Below are positions 26,366 through 34,779 of a stretch of DNA of 45,413 nt, piece by piece. The position numbers were made by a program, and so were the translations under genes. The stretch's first letter is position 1, and every line of letters starts with the position of its first letter. The notes under the pieces are model-generated. The model was not told where the DNA came from and ran no database searches. It worked only from the letters and a program-made list of their open reading frames with translations. Origin of the DNA: Nocardioides sp. (lineage in GTDB: Bacteria > Actinomycetota > Actinomycetes > Propionibacteriales > Nocardioidaceae); the NCBI RefSeq assembly GCF_030655615.1, contig NZ_JAURVJ010000108.1, positions 1 through 45,413 of the forward strand. The letters are read 5' to 3'.

Positions 26366-27594
26366 GCCACGTGTGATGCCGCGCGGAGCCGGACGGTTGC
26401 GGGGATCGGGGATCCGCGGGTCAGGACGGCCGTTCGAGCGAGACCCCGGGCGGCCAGCCGGTAGGGGTTGGTCGCGACCAGCGCACCGACCACCCGCCGC
26501 AGCCGGGAGACCTCGGCCCGGGCGGTGACGACGTGCTCGGCGTCGCCGTAGAGCGCGGTGCTGAGGGCCGCGGCGCCGACGCCGGTCGGCCCGGCGGTGG
26601 CCAGGATGCCGAGGATCTGCGCGTGCCGCCGGGTCAGCGTGGTCCGCCAGGGGGCGTGGTCGCCCGAGGTGACCTCGAGGACGCCGTCGGCGCCCAACCG
26701 GGCCACGATGCCGATCGGACCGGACGCCGGCCGCACCAGCCAGCCGTGGGCGAGGCGCTCGGGCAGGCACAGCCCGAGGCCGGGTACGGCGACCGCCCGG
26801 TCGGCCTGGGGCGCCTCGATCCGGTCGCGCGCGGCCACGCCCGACTGGTGCGCGACCCACCCGTGGTCGTCGACGACGAGCAGCGGGCCGTTGCCGACGA
26901 GCGGGGCGGCCTCGCGGCGGAGCCGGTCGAGCCCCTCCTGGTGGTGGCGCCACAGCGCGGCCTCGGCGAGGCGTACGGCGCTCTCGACGAGCACCACGAG
27001 CGCGGGGTGCAGCGTCAGCGCCGGCCCGCTGACGTCGACGACGCCGAGCAGGTCGCCGGTGCGCGGGTCGTGGATCGGGTGGGCGGTGCAGTACCAGGGG
27101 TGCTGCTGCTGCTCGAAGTGCTCGGCGGAGAAGAGCTGGACCGGGGCAGCCTCGGCGAGGGCGGTACCGATCGCGTTGGTGCCGACCCGCTCCTCGGTCC
27201 AGGTCGCGCCCTCGGAGAAGCCGAGCCGGTCGGCCTCGAGCCGCACCCGCGCCGCACCCTCGCGCCACAGGATCACGCCGTCGGCGTCGCAGACGACCAT
27301 CAGGAACAGCGACGCGTCGGCGACGCTGGTGAGCACCCGGCGCAGCTCGTCGGCGACCAGCCCGAGCCGCGACTCACGGCGGCGGCGCTCGATCTCGTCG
27401 ACGGGGAACGGGTCACGAGCGTTGCCGCCCTCGGGGTGGATGCCCATCGCGAGCACCCGGCGCCACGACCGCGCGACGACGTCGCGCGGCTTGTCGCCGC
27501 TGCTGCCGCCGAGGAACGCGTCGTGCACCCGCACCAGCTCGCGGGCGCGCACCGACAGGTCGATGCCGGGCTCGACCGCGCCGTACGCCGCCAT
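26362..27594 (-). CDS. GAF-domain transcriptional regulator (AcoR-like N-terminal part, no AAA domain)
   Basis: 410 residues from ATG 27594, chosen because GGGGGAGGT precedes it (a GTG at 27615 is the alternative). The N-terminus SWRRVLAMGIHPEGG and the GAF region (SLFLMVVCDADGVILWREG, GATWTEERVGTNAIGTALAEAAPVQLFSAEHF, WYCTAHPIHDPRTGDLLGVVDVSG) resemble AcoR-type activators. The sigma-54 AAA+ domain is missing; instead LTRRHAQILGILATAGPTGVGAAALSTALYGD, then VSRLRRVVGALV, looks like a winged helix-turn-helix. It is divergent from the flavin monooxygenase, whose expression it probably controls in response to a small molecule bound by the GAF domain. Confidence 0.85.
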   Translation of the reverse strand: MAAYGAVEPGIDLSVRARELVRVHDAFLGGSSGDKPRDVVARSWRRVLAMGIHPEGGNARDPFPVDEIERRRRESRLGLVADELRRVLTSVADASLFLMVVCDADGVILWREGAARVRLEADRLGFSEGATWTEERVGTNAIGTALAEAAPVQLFSAEHFEQQQHPWYCTAHPIHDPRTGDLLGVVDVSGPALTLHPALVVLVESAVRLAEAALWRHHQEGLDRLRREAAPLVGNGPLLVVDDHGWVAHQSGVAARDRIEAPQADRAVAVPGLGLCLPERLAHGWLVRPASGPIGIVARLGADGVLEVTSGDHAPWRTTLTRRHAQILGILATAGPTGVGAAALSTALYGDAEHVVTARAEVSRLRRVVGALVATNPYRLAARGLARTAVLTRGSPIPATVRLRAASHVA

Positions 27595-27661
27595 CAGACC
27601 TCCCCCGGTGCTCACCCCTACGAGTGGTGTTCGTCACATCATGCTCGCCCTCTCCAGGTTG

Positions 27662-27707
27662 CGGAACCGTTGGGAGGTGCGGGACGCAATCGCGTGCAAC
27701 GGTTCCG
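27662..27707. promoter_or_regulatory. Inverted repeat in the regulator/monooxygenase divergent gap (candidate operator)
   Basis: CGGAACCGTTG at 27662-27672 and its exact complement CAACGGTTCCG at 27697-27707 are 24 nt apart, with centres 35 bp apart (a little over three helical turns), in the 144-bp gap. This suits a dimer or dimer pair of the adjacent regulator. The 3' arm ends 31 nt before the monooxygenase ATG. Confidence 0.55.
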
Positions 27708-27738
27708 GCCGGGCGCGGATGGGTGTGCCCTGGCTCAC

Positions 27739-29568
27739 ATGACGCAGACGATCGACGCTCCCGTGACCACGGACGACCCGCAGGCCCGCGCCGCCGCCTG
27801 GTTCGCCTCGTTCGAGGCGGCGCTCGCCGCCCGCGACGTGCCGGCCGCCGCCGGCCACTTCGCCACCACCAGCTTCTGGCGCGACCTGGTCGCCTTCACC
27901 TGGAACATCGTGACGGTGGAGAACCCCGAGGGGGTCGCCACGATGCTCGACGAGGTGCTCGACCGGGTCGACCCGAGCGGGTTCGGTCTGGCCGAGCCGG
28001 CCGACGAGGCCGACGGGGTCATCACGGCGTGGTTCGACTTCGAGACCGCGGTCGGCCGCGGCCACGGGCTGGTGCGGCTCGTCGAGGAGGACGGCGACAC
28101 CAAGGCGTGGACGTTCCTCACCACGCTGCCCGAGCTCAAGGGTCACGAGGAGCCGCGCTCGGAGCGCCGGCCGATGGGCGCCAAGCACGGAGCCGACAAG
28201 GACCGCCAGACCTGGCTCGAGAAGCAGCAGGCCGAGGCCGAGTCGCTCGGGTCGACGACGCAGCCCGAGGTGCTGGTGATCGGCGGCGGCCAGGGCGGGA
28301 TCGCGCTCGGCGCCCGCCTGCGCCAGCTCGGCGTACCGGCCCTGGTCATCGACAAGCATCCGCGACCGGGCGACCAGTGGCGCAGCCGCTACAAGAGCCT
28401 CTGCCTGCACGACCCGGTCTGGTACGACCACCTGCCCTACCTGAAGTTCCCCGACAACTGGCCCGTGTTCGCGCCCAAGGACAAGGTCGGCGACTGGCTC
28501 GAGTCCTACGTCAAGGTGATGGAGGTGCCGTACTGGTCCTCGACGACCGCGACGTCGGCCTCCTACTCCGAGGAGGCGGGGGAGTGGACCGTCGAGGTCG
28601 AGCGCGAGGGCAAGCCGCTCACCCTGCGGCCGAAGCAGCTCGTCCTCGCGACCGGCATGTCCGGCAAGCCCCACGTGCCGGAGCTGCCGGGGCAGGACGT
28701 GTTCCGCGGCGACCAGCACCACTCTTCGGCACACCCCGGACCGGACGCCTACCGCGGCAAGAAGTGCGTGGTGATCGGCAGCAACAACAGCAGCTTCGAC
28801 ATCTGCGGCGCGCTCTGGGAGAACGACGCCGACGTGACGATGGTGCAGCGCTCGTCGACCCACATCGTCAAGAGCGACTCGCTCATGGACCTCGGGCTCG
28901 GCGACCTCTACTCCGAGCGGGCGCTGGCCGCCGGGGTCACGACCGAGAAGGCCGACCTGATCTTCGCGTCGCTGCCCTACCGGATCCTGCACACCTTCCA
29001 GATCCCCGCCTACGAGGCGATGGCCGAGCGGGACAAGGACTTCTACGAGCGGCTCGAGGCGTCAGGCTTCCGCCACGACTGGGGCGACGACGGGTCGGGC
29101 CTGTTCATGAAGTACCTGCGCCGCGGCTCGGGCTACTACATCGACGTGGGCTCGGCCGAGCTCGTGGCCGACGGCCAGGTCAAGCTCGCCCACGGCCAGG
29201 TCGACCACCTGACGGAGGACTCCGTGGTGCTGGCCGACGGCACCGAGCTGCCGGCCGACCTCGTCGTCTACGCCACCGGCTACGGCTCGATGAACGGGTG
29301 GGCCGCCGACCTCATCAGCCAGGAGGTCGCCGACGCCGTCGGCAAGGTCTGGGGCCTCGGCTCCGACACCACCAAGGACCCCGGCCCGTGGGAGGGCGAG
29401 CAGCGCAACATGTGGAAGCCGACCCAGCAGGACGCGCTGTGGTTCCACGGCGGCAACCTGCACCAGTCGCGCCACTACTCGCTCTACCTGGCGCTGCAGC
29501 TCAAGGCGCGGTACGAGGGGATCCCCACGCCGGTCTACGGCCTGCAGGAGGTGCACCACCTGTCCTGA
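27739..29568 (+). CDS. Flavin-containing monooxygenase with N-terminal NTF2-like domain
   Basis: 609 residues. Residues about 14-130 form an NTF2/SnoaL-like domain (WFASFEAALAARDVPAAAGHFATTSFWRDLVAFTWNI). The rest is an FAD/NADPH monooxygenase: FAD site VIGGGQGGIALG at 180-191, KHPRPGDQWRSRYKSLCLHDPVWYDHLPY, FRGDQHHSSAHPG at 322-334 where the FMO fingerprint is expected, NADPH site VIGSNNSSFDICGAL at 345-359, and LVVYATGYGS near the end. It belongs to the YUCCA/Baeyer-Villiger-like group; the substrate may be an aromatic or ketone, not determinable here. It is divergent from the GAF regulator and convergent with a second NTF2-like gene. Confidence 0.9.
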   Translation: MTQTIDAPVTTDDPQARAAAWFASFEAALAARDVPAAAGHFATTSFWRDLVAFTWNIVTVENPEGVATMLDEVLDRVDPSGFGLAEPADEADGVITAWFDFETAVGRGHGLVRLVEEDGDTKAWTFLTTLPELKGHEEPRSERRPMGAKHGADKDRQTWLEKQQAEAESLGSTTQPEVLVIGGGQGGIALGARLRQLGVPALVIDKHPRPGDQWRSRYKSLCLHDPVWYDHLPYLKFPDNWPVFAPKDKVGDWLESYVKVMEVPYWSSTTATSASYSEEAGEWTVEVEREGKPLTLRPKQLVLATGMSGKPHVPELPGQDVFRGDQHHSSAHPGPDAYRGKKCVVIGSNNSSFDICGALWENDADVTMVQRSSTHIVKSDSLMDLGLGDLYSERALAAGVTTEKADLIFASLPYRILHTFQIPAYEAMAERDKDFYERLEASGFRHDWGDDGSGLFMKYLRRGSGYYIDVGSAELVADGQVKLAHGQVDHLTEDSVVLADGTELPADLVVYATGYGSMNGWAADLISQEVADAVGKVWGLGSDTTKDPGPWEGEQRNMWKPTQQDALWFHGGNLHQSRHYSLYLALQLKARYEGIPTPVYGLQEVHHLS

Positions 29569-29592
29569 GCCGGCCCGAGGGCGCTGAGGGCG

Positions 29593-29616
29593 GTGCTCAG
29601 GGCAGTGCTCAGGGCA
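29593..29616. repeat. 12-bp tandem duplication in a convergent gap
   Basis: GTGCTCAGGGCA occurs twice in direct tandem (29593-29604, 29605-29616), covering the stop codon of the NTF2-like gene. It may have shifted that gene's last codons. Confidence 0.6.
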
Positions 29617-30070
29617 GGGCACCGGGGAGCAGGTGCTGGGACACGTCGCCGACCAGGTCGAGGTGGGCCTGGCGGCTGCGGAACCACCAGGCGCCGTCGA
29701 GGCGGTGGAAGGTGTCGCGGTAGCGGCCGGCCACGATCACCTGCAGCGGCAGGATCTCGGTGGCCTGCAGCACCTGGAAGCGCGAGCGGCACGACGCGGT
29801 GCCGGCGGGCTCGTCGACCTCGACGACCGCGTTGGTGACGACGTGCTGGGTGAGCGGGGTGCCCGGGCCGTGCGGGCCGTCGGGGCCGTCCGTGCCGGCC
29901 ACCGGGTGGCGGCGCGTGGTCTGCTCGAAGAGCGCCGCCACGGCGTCGGCACCTGCGACGCCGAAGAAGGCGCCGTGCTCGAAGAGCGCGCCGACCCCGG
30001 CGAAGTCGCCCGCGTCGACGCGCTCGGCGTACGTGTAGAGGAGGTGCTCGATCGCGCGGGCGCTGTCCAC
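29609..30070 (-). CDS. NTF2-like (SnoaL/nuclear transport factor 2 family) protein
   Basis: 153 residues if started at GTG 30070 (MDSARAIEHLLYTYAERVDAGDFAGVGALFEHGAF); the frame is open to 30130, but a start there would leave almost no promoter for the divergent sigma gene. The cone-shaped NTF2 fold is indicated by the N-terminal helices, HVVTNAVVEVDEPAGTASCRSRFQVLQ and GRYRDTFHRLDGAWWFRSRQAHLDLVGD. Many such proteins are small dehydratases or hydroxylase subunits acting on aromatic or steroid-like compounds. Next to a monooxygenase with its own NTF2-like domain, it may act on the same pathway. No catalytic residue can be assigned. Confidence 0.82.
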   Translation of the reverse strand: MDSARAIEHLLYTYAERVDAGDFAGVGALFEHGAFFGVAGADAVAALFEQTTRRHPVAGTDGPDGPHGPGTPLTQHVVTNAVVEVDEPAGTASCRSRFQVLQATEILPLQVIVAGRYRDTFHRLDGAWWFRSRQAHLDLVGDVSQHLLPGALP

Positions 30071-30100
30071 GGCGTCAGCGTAGGAGCACCGGGGTCGGGC

Positions 30101-30127
30101 GGAACCCGGGTGGACCCCTCGCGCGTC
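30101..30127 (+). promoter_or_regulatory. Candidate ECF-type promoter of the second sigma gene
   Basis: GGAACC at 30101-30106, 17 nt, CGTC at 30124-30127, then 8 nt to ATG. GGAAC/CGTC is a typical ECF pairing, suggesting autoregulation. Compare 7928-7954. Confidence 0.5.
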
Positions 30128-30135
30128 CACCAGTC

Positions 30136-30663
30136 ATGAGCACCGACCGCAACGCCGAGTTCGGCGACTACGTCGCCGCCCGCTGGCCGCGCCTGGTGCG
30201 GGCCGCCGTGCTGCTCGGCTGCTCGCCCCACGAGGCCGAGGACGTCGCCCAGACCGCGCTGACCCGCTGCCTGGTCAAGTGGGGCCAGGTACGCCGGGCC
30301 GACGACCGCGACGCCTACGTCCACCGCGTCCTCGTCAACAGTTTCACCGACTCCCGACGCCGGCGCTGGACCGGGGAGCGGCCGACCGACGCGCTGCCCG
30401 ACCACGGTGAGCAGGCCACGGACGAGACCGAGCAGGTCGACCTCCGCGACGGCGTCGGCCGAGCGCTGGCCCACCTCTCCGACGACCAGCGGGTCGCGGT
30501 GGTCCTGCGCTACTACCTCAACCTCACGGAGGTCCAGATGGCCGAGACCCTGCGGGTCGCGCCCGGCACGGTCAAGAGCCGGCTGTCGCGGGCACTCGCC
30601 GCCATGGCCGTGGACCCCGTCCTCACCGACGTCGCCGACAGCCAGACCGGAAGGGGAGCCTGA
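30136..30663 (+). CDS. SigE-family ECF RNA polymerase sigma factor (module 2)
   Basis: 175 residues. Region 2: FGDYVAARWPRLVRAAVLLGCSPHEAEDVAQTALTRCLVKWGQV with DAYVHRVLVNSFTDSRRRRW; region 4: LAHLSDDQRVAVVLRYYLNLTEVQMAETLRVAPGTVKSRLSRALAAM. Same family and size class as the sigma factor at 7964. TGATG joins its stop to the next start, so sigma and membrane partner are coupled. It is divergent from the NTF2-like gene. Confidence 0.93.
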   Translation: MSTDRNAEFGDYVAARWPRLVRAAVLLGCSPHEAEDVAQTALTRCLVKWGQVRRADDRDAYVHRVLVNSFTDSRRRRWTGERPTDALPDHGEQATDETEQVDLRDGVGRALAHLSDDQRVAVVLRYYLNLTEVQMAETLRVAPGTVKSRLSRALAAMAVDPVLTDVADSQTGRGA

Positions 30664-31553
30664 TGAACGAGCACGACCTGGTGGACGCGCTGGAGGACCA
30701 CGCGGCCGACGTCACCGTCGGCCCGGCCCCGGTCGACTCCATGACCCGCACCGCCACCCGCACCCGGCGCCGCCGCGGCGCCCTCGGTGGGCTCGTCGCT
30801 GCGGCCGTCGTGGCGGTCGCCGCCGCTGGCGCCGTGCAGGTGCTGCCCGACGACGGGGCCGGTCGGGACGCGGGTCGCGACACCGGACGTGACGCGGCGG
30901 TGCCACCGGCCGACACCGACGTCCCGCCCGCGGGCCACGTCTACGTCGGCATGGGTGGCGCCGCGATCGCCGTACCCGAGGACTGGGCGGCCGGCGACGT
31001 CGAGTGCAACGGCGTTCCCAGGCAGAGCACCTACGTCGTCGACCCGCCCCTCGCCCAGTGCATGATGTTCTCCGTCTTCCCGGACGACACGGACACGGTG
31101 TCCCTGAGCATGGGCGGCGTCGACACCAGGGGCTGGACTCCGGTGGAGGTCGACGGCACCGAGGCGCTGCGCTCGCCCACCGAGACCGGTGAGCCCGACC
31201 CGACCACCGGCGGCGGTCCCGTGACCGGGGCGAGCGTCTTCCTGCCCGAGCAGGGCGTGGTGTTCCGCGCGCAGTCGACCGTGTCGCCGGCCAGCGTCGA
31301 CGACCTGCTCGCCGGGATCGTCGTCCTCCACGACCACGCCGGGGTGCCCGGGTTCGCCGACCTCGCGACGGTGTCGAGCGACCCGCGGACCGACGGCCGC
31401 TACCTGCAGCGACTCGACGACGCCGGCCTGGTGGCCGAGGTCGTCCGACGGTCCGACCCTGCTGCCGCGCCGGGGACGGTGCTGGGCGTCGAGCCGGCGC
31501 CGGGCACGGTCGTCCCGGCTGGCTCGACGGTGCGGGTCGAGGTGTCCGACTAG
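30663..31553 (+). CDS. Membrane-anchored sigma partner with extracellular PASTA domain
   Basis: 296 residues. Cytoplasmic N-terminus (MNEHDLVDALEDHAADVTVGPAPVDSM), Arg-rich RTRRRRG, one membrane helix LGGLVAAAVVAVAAAGAVQVL, then an outside part with three Cys-poor beta regions (HVYVGMGGAAIAVPEDWAAGDVECNGV). The end is a PASTA domain (YLQRLDDAGLVAEVVRRSDPAAAPGTVLGVEPAPGTVVPAGSTVRVEVSD in pieces: GTVLGVEPAPGTVVPAG is the turn-strand motif). PASTA domains bind peptidoglycan fragments or beta-lactams in PknB-type kinases. An anti-sigma role is inferred from coupling to the sigma gene and similarity of the N-terminus to the protein at 8539. Confidence 0.8.
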   Translation: MNEHDLVDALEDHAADVTVGPAPVDSMTRTATRTRRRRGALGGLVAAAVVAVAAAGAVQVLPDDGAGRDAGRDTGRDAAVPPADTDVPPAGHVYVGMGGAAIAVPEDWAAGDVECNGVPRQSTYVVDPPLAQCMMFSVFPDDTDTVSLSMGGVDTRGWTPVEVDGTEALRSPTETGEPDPTTGGGPVTGASVFLPEQGVVFRAQSTVSPASVDDLLAGIVVLHDHAGVPGFADLATVSSDPRTDGRYLQRLDDAGLVAEVVRRSDPAAAPGTVLGVEPAPGTVVPAGSTVRVEVSD

Positions 31554-31563
31554 GGCGGGGCGG

Positions 31564-33480
31564 TCAGGCGAGGACGGCGTCGAGCGCGGCCTGCAGGTCG
31601 CCGGGCCGCAGCGGTCGATCGACCACGACGACCGGCGCCACCCCGTCGTACGACGCCGCGAGACGGGCCTCGGCGACCACCACGTCGTGGGGCTCGGCGG
31701 GGTCGGTCACCACGACGTGGCCGAGGTGCTCGACGATCCCCTCGGCCACGAGCTGGTTGACGTGGCCGTCCTCGACCACGAGAACGCGTGGCGGCAGCAC
31801 CTCCGCCACGCGCTCGAGCTCGAGGTCGAACCAGAACCGGCTGCCCCGGCCGAGGACGCTGGTGACCTGCAGGGTGCCGCCCATCGCGGTGACCAGCCGG
31901 TGGCTGATCGACAGGCCGAGCCCGGTGCCGCCGTACTCCTGCGTGGTCGAGGCGTCGGCCTGCGCGAACGGCTCGAAGACCCGGTCGAGGTCGCCCTCGG
32001 CGATGCCGATGCCGTGGTCGCGCACCTCGAAGCGGACCGTGGCGGTGTCGTCGGTGGCCGTGTCGGTGTTCGCGTCGTCGGACCCGACGGTCGCCGACAG
32101 CAGCACCTCGCCGCGTGACGTGAACTTCACGGCGTTGGCGGCCAGGTTGATCAGCACCTGACGCAGGTGCGCGCCGTCGCCCAGCACGCGCCCGACGTCG
32201 CACGTCACCCGGATCCGCACCTCGTCGCTGCGCTCCGGGTCGACGACCAGGGCCGCGACCTCGTCGAGCAGCCGGCGCACGTCGAGGAGCGTGCTCTCGG
32301 TGTCGATGCGGCCGGCCTCGATCTTCGAGAAGTCCAGGAGGTCGTTGATGATCGTCATCAGGGCTCGCCCGGTGCTCTGGACGCCCTCGGCGTAGGTCCG
32401 CTGTCGGTCGTCGAGGTCGCTCGCCAGGAGCAGCGACGTGAGGCCGAGGACGCCGTTCATCGGGGTGCGGATCTCGTGGCTCATCGTGGCCAGGAACTCC
32501 GACTTGGCCCGCGACGCGGCCTCCGCCTCGTCGCGGGCCCGGGCCTCGGAGCGCAGCAGCCGGGCGGTGCGCGTCACGGCGAGCGCGAGCAGCGCCACGG
32601 TCGCGGCGAGGATCGTCGGGCGCGTGACGTCGGTGCCGGAGTGGTCGAAGAGCAGCAGGGCCGGCGGCACCGAGAGCGGGAGGATCGCGACCATCACCCG
32701 TCCCACCGTGGTGCTGTGGGACGAGCTGGTCTCGGGCCCGTGCTCACCCGGCGGCCACGGCGCCTGCGCGAGCAGGACGGCGCCGAGCATCCAGCCCAGG
32801 TTGAGCCACCGGTCGTCGGCGTTGACGGCGACCTCGAAGAGGACGAGCACGTCGGAGACGAGCCAGCAGCCCAGGCCGGCGACCACCCAGAGGCCGCCCC
32901 AGGCGTGGCGGCGCCGGGCGAAGGCCACCCGCAGCAGCAGCCCGAACGAGACCGCGTCGAGGACCGGATACATCGTGAGCACGACCTGGCCGAGCCCGCC
33001 GGCCCCTCCGCCGCCCGGGACGAAGCGCTCGTGCAGGTCCCACAGGACCAGGGCGGCGACGACGATGACGCTGAGCGTGTCGATGACGGCGTCCACGTCG
33101 CGTCCGCGGCCTGGCCCCTGGGTCGCCGCCAGGAAGAGCGCCGACGCGAGGACCATCACGCTGACGACGTAGAGCGCATCGGCCGGCGAGGCGTCGGGGA
33201 CCGTGCGCCGGGTCGCGTCCCAGGCGTAGACGAGGTCGCCGCAGGCACTCAGGGTGAGTCCGGCAGCGACCAGCACCGCGACGACGCGCTCGGGCCCGCT
33301 GCGCCGCCGCGCTCCGATGATGCCGAGGACGGCCGCGCCGCCGTTGACAGCGGCGTAGACCGCGTTGCGCCAGCCGTCGCCCAGGTGGGGCATCAGCGTC
33401 GTCACCACGGCCGGCACCAGCAGCACCAGGCCGACCACGAGGGGCAGGCGGCTGCGCTGGGCAGGCAGGACGGCGGACAC
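31564..33480 (-). CDS. Membrane hybrid histidine kinase with degenerate receiver
   Basis: 638 residues. Eight or nine membrane segments in the first 305 residues form a sensor like those of some GGDEF proteins. The dimerisation/phosphoacceptor helix has [18 protein letters not shown] with H335; the N-box is [13 protein letters not shown] (N445, N449), G1 [10 protein letters not shown] and G2 [10 protein letters not shown] at about 488-526. The tail 565-638 begins like a receiver ([23 protein letters not shown]) but is only about 74 residues, and the phosphoacceptor position falls on Glu (DVVVAE, E604). The conserved Thr and Lys are gone. The kinase core looks active; the receiver does not. 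No response regulator gene lies next to it. Confidence 0.9.
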   Translation of the reverse strand: MSAVLPAQRSRLPLVVGLVLLVPAVVTTLMPHLGDGWRNAVYAAVNGGAAVLGIIGARRRSGPERVVAVLVAAGLTLSACGDLVYAWDATRRTVPDASPADALYVVSVMVLASALFLAATQGPGRGRDVDAVIDTLSVIVVAALVLWDLHERFVPGGGGAGGLGQVVLTMYPVLDAVSFGLLLRVAFARRRHAWGGLWVVAGLGCWLVSDVLVLFEVAVNADDRWLNLGWMLGAVLLAQAPWPPGEHGPETSSSHSTTVGRVMVAILPLSVPPALLLFDHSGTDVTRPTILAATVALLALAVTRTARLLRSEARARDEAEAASRAKSEFLATMSHEIRTPMNGVLGLTSLLLASDLDDRQRTYAEGVQSTGRALMTIINDLLDFSKIEAGRIDTESTLLDVRRLLDEVAALVVDPERSDEVRIRVTCDVGRVLGDGAHLRQVLINLAANAVKFTSRGEVLLSATVGSDDANTDTATDDTATVRFEVRDHGIGIAEGDLDRVFEPFAQADASTTQEYGGTGLGLSISHRLVTAMGGTLQVTSVLGRGSRFWFDLELERVAEVLPPRVLVVEDGHVNQLVAEGIVEHLGHVVVTDPAEPHDVVVAEARLAASYDGVAPVVVVDRPLRPGDLQAALDAVLA

Positions 33481-33546
33481 TGGTTCTCCGGTGGAGGGTG
33501 GGGGGACGGCGCCCCAGTCTGACCCACCGGGCGCGCCCGCCGGTCG

Positions 33547-33909
33547 CTATCCCAGCAGGACGACGGCCAGCCCGAGAGCGGTGCCGACCAGCCCGGCCGT
33601 CACGACCAGTCCGAGCGTGAACGCCGGCAGCGGCTCGTGCAGCCGCATCGCGCGCTCGATGCGGGCCCAGCGCAGGAACGCCGACACCGTCATCACGACC
33701 CCGAACAGGAGCAGCGCCAGCACCAGGACCGTGCGCACGTCGTCCCGCTCCGGCAGCTGCAGCGACTCGAGCGCCACCGCTCCGGCGACCACCGCGAGGG
33801 TCGTGCGGACCCACGCCAGGAACGTCCGCTCGTTGGCCAGCGAGTAGCGCGGGTCGATCTCCTCGCCCACGTAGACCCAGCGGGGCCGTCGCGTCTCGCG
33901 GTCCGTCAC
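33547..33909 (-). CDS. DUF202 (YidH-type) membrane protein
   Basis: 120 residues from GTG 33909 (MTDRETRRPRWVYVGEEIDPRYSLANERTFLAWVRTTLAVVAGAVALESL). The ANERTFLAWVRTTLA motif is the hallmark of DUF202. Three membrane segments follow (TTLAVVAGAVALESLQL; TVLVLALLLFGVVMTVSAFL; AFTLGLVVTAGLVGTALGLAVVLLG). A GTG at 33915 is also possible. Function unknown. It starts within 20 nt of the divergent thioesterase gene. Confidence 0.85.
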   Translation of the reverse strand: MTDRETRRPRWVYVGEEIDPRYSLANERTFLAWVRTTLAVVAGAVALESLQLPERDDVRTVLVLALLLFGVVMTVSAFLRWARIERAMRLHEPLPAFTLGLVVTAGLVGTALGLAVVLLG

Positions 33910-33915
33910 GACCAC

Positions 33916-33921
33916 TAGCGT
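33916..33921 (+). promoter_or_regulatory. Probable -10 element of the thioesterase gene (TAGCGT), decides its start
   Basis: TAGCGT is followed by 7 nt and GTG 33929. It overlaps the alternative upstream GTG at 33920, which therefore cannot be the start if this element is used. Confidence 0.45.
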
Positions 33922-33928
33922 GGCAGAG

Positions 33929-34753
33929 GTGACCTCCGTCTTCGATGCCGCCACGGCCGTGACCAGCGACGACAGCCACCAGGGTCGCTGGGACGCCGAC
34001 CTCAGCGACGGCTGGCTGATCGGCGGCGGCCTCAACGGCGGCTACCTCCTCGCCACCGTCGGGCGCGCCGTCCGCGCCGCCCTCCCCGGCAAGCCCGACC
34101 CGCTCGCGATCAGCGCCCACTACCTCTCCGCGTCGCGCCCCGGCCCGGCCGAGGTCGACGTCCGCGTGCTGCGCGAGGGCGGCTCCGTCGCCACCGCCGC
34201 GGCCGAGCTGCGCCAGTCCGGCGCGACCCGGATCAGTGCGCTCGCGACGTACGGCGACCTCGCCCGGCTCGCGGCCGGCGCCGACGACGTCCGCACGACC
34301 GCCTCGCCCCCCGACCTGCCGCCCCCCGACGACTGCGTCCCCAACTCCGTCGCCCCCGTCGACCTCGAGGCCGCGTCGCTGCTGCAGCGCTTCGACATGC
34401 GCTTCCACCCCGACGACGTCGGCTGGGCCGTCGGAGAGCCCAACAACAGCGGCGTCATGCGGGCGTGGTTCCGCCTCGAGGACGACCGCGAGCCCGACCC
34501 GCTGTCGCTGCTGCTCGTCCTCGACGCCCTGCCCCCGGTCACCTTCACCTACGGCGCCATGGGCTGGGCCCCGACCATCGAGCTCACCGCCCACGTCCGC
34601 GCCGTCCCCGCCCCCGGCTGGCTCCGCGTCACCCACGCCAGCCGCAACATGGCCGGCGGGCTGTTCGAGGAGGACTGCGAGGTCTGGGACTCGGCGGGAC
34701 GGCTCGTCGCCCAGTCGCGGCAGCTGGCGCGGATGCCGCGTCCGGTTGGTTGA
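33929..34753 (+). CDS. Thioesterase-family (double hot-dog, TesB-like) protein
   Basis: 274 residues from GTG 33929. Features of actinobacterial acyl-CoA thioesterase II-like double hot-dog proteins: WDADLSDGWLIGGGLNGGYLLATVGRAVRAAL, DPLAISAHYLSASRPGPAEVDVRVLREG, RFDMRFHPDDVGWAVGEPNNSGVMRAWFRLED, and near the end NMAGGLFEEDCEVWDSAGRLVAQSRQLARM. The GGYLLA and LVAQSRQLA motifs are typical. Hydrolysis of acyl-CoA is expected, though the chain length is unknown. A promoter-like TAGCGT decides the start. The gene ends before a repeat-rich gap. Confidence 0.88.
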   Translation: MTSVFDAATAVTSDDSHQGRWDADLSDGWLIGGGLNGGYLLATVGRAVRAALPGKPDPLAISAHYLSASRPGPAEVDVRVLREGGSVATAAAELRQSGATRISALATYGDLARLAAGADDVRTTASPPDLPPPDDCVPNSVAPVDLEAASLLQRFDMRFHPDDVGWAVGEPNNSGVMRAWFRLEDDREPDPLSLLLVLDALPPVTFTYGAMGWAPTIELTAHVRAVPAPGWLRVTHASRNMAGGLFEEDCEVWDSAGRLVAQSRQLARMPRPVG

Positions 34754-34779
34754 GGTGTCGCGCGGCGACCCGACGCGGG

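Noticed and set aside
32167..33522. 451-codon plus-strand frame opposite the histidine kinase
   Set aside because: Low-complexity translation; the minus strand has all the kinase boxes.
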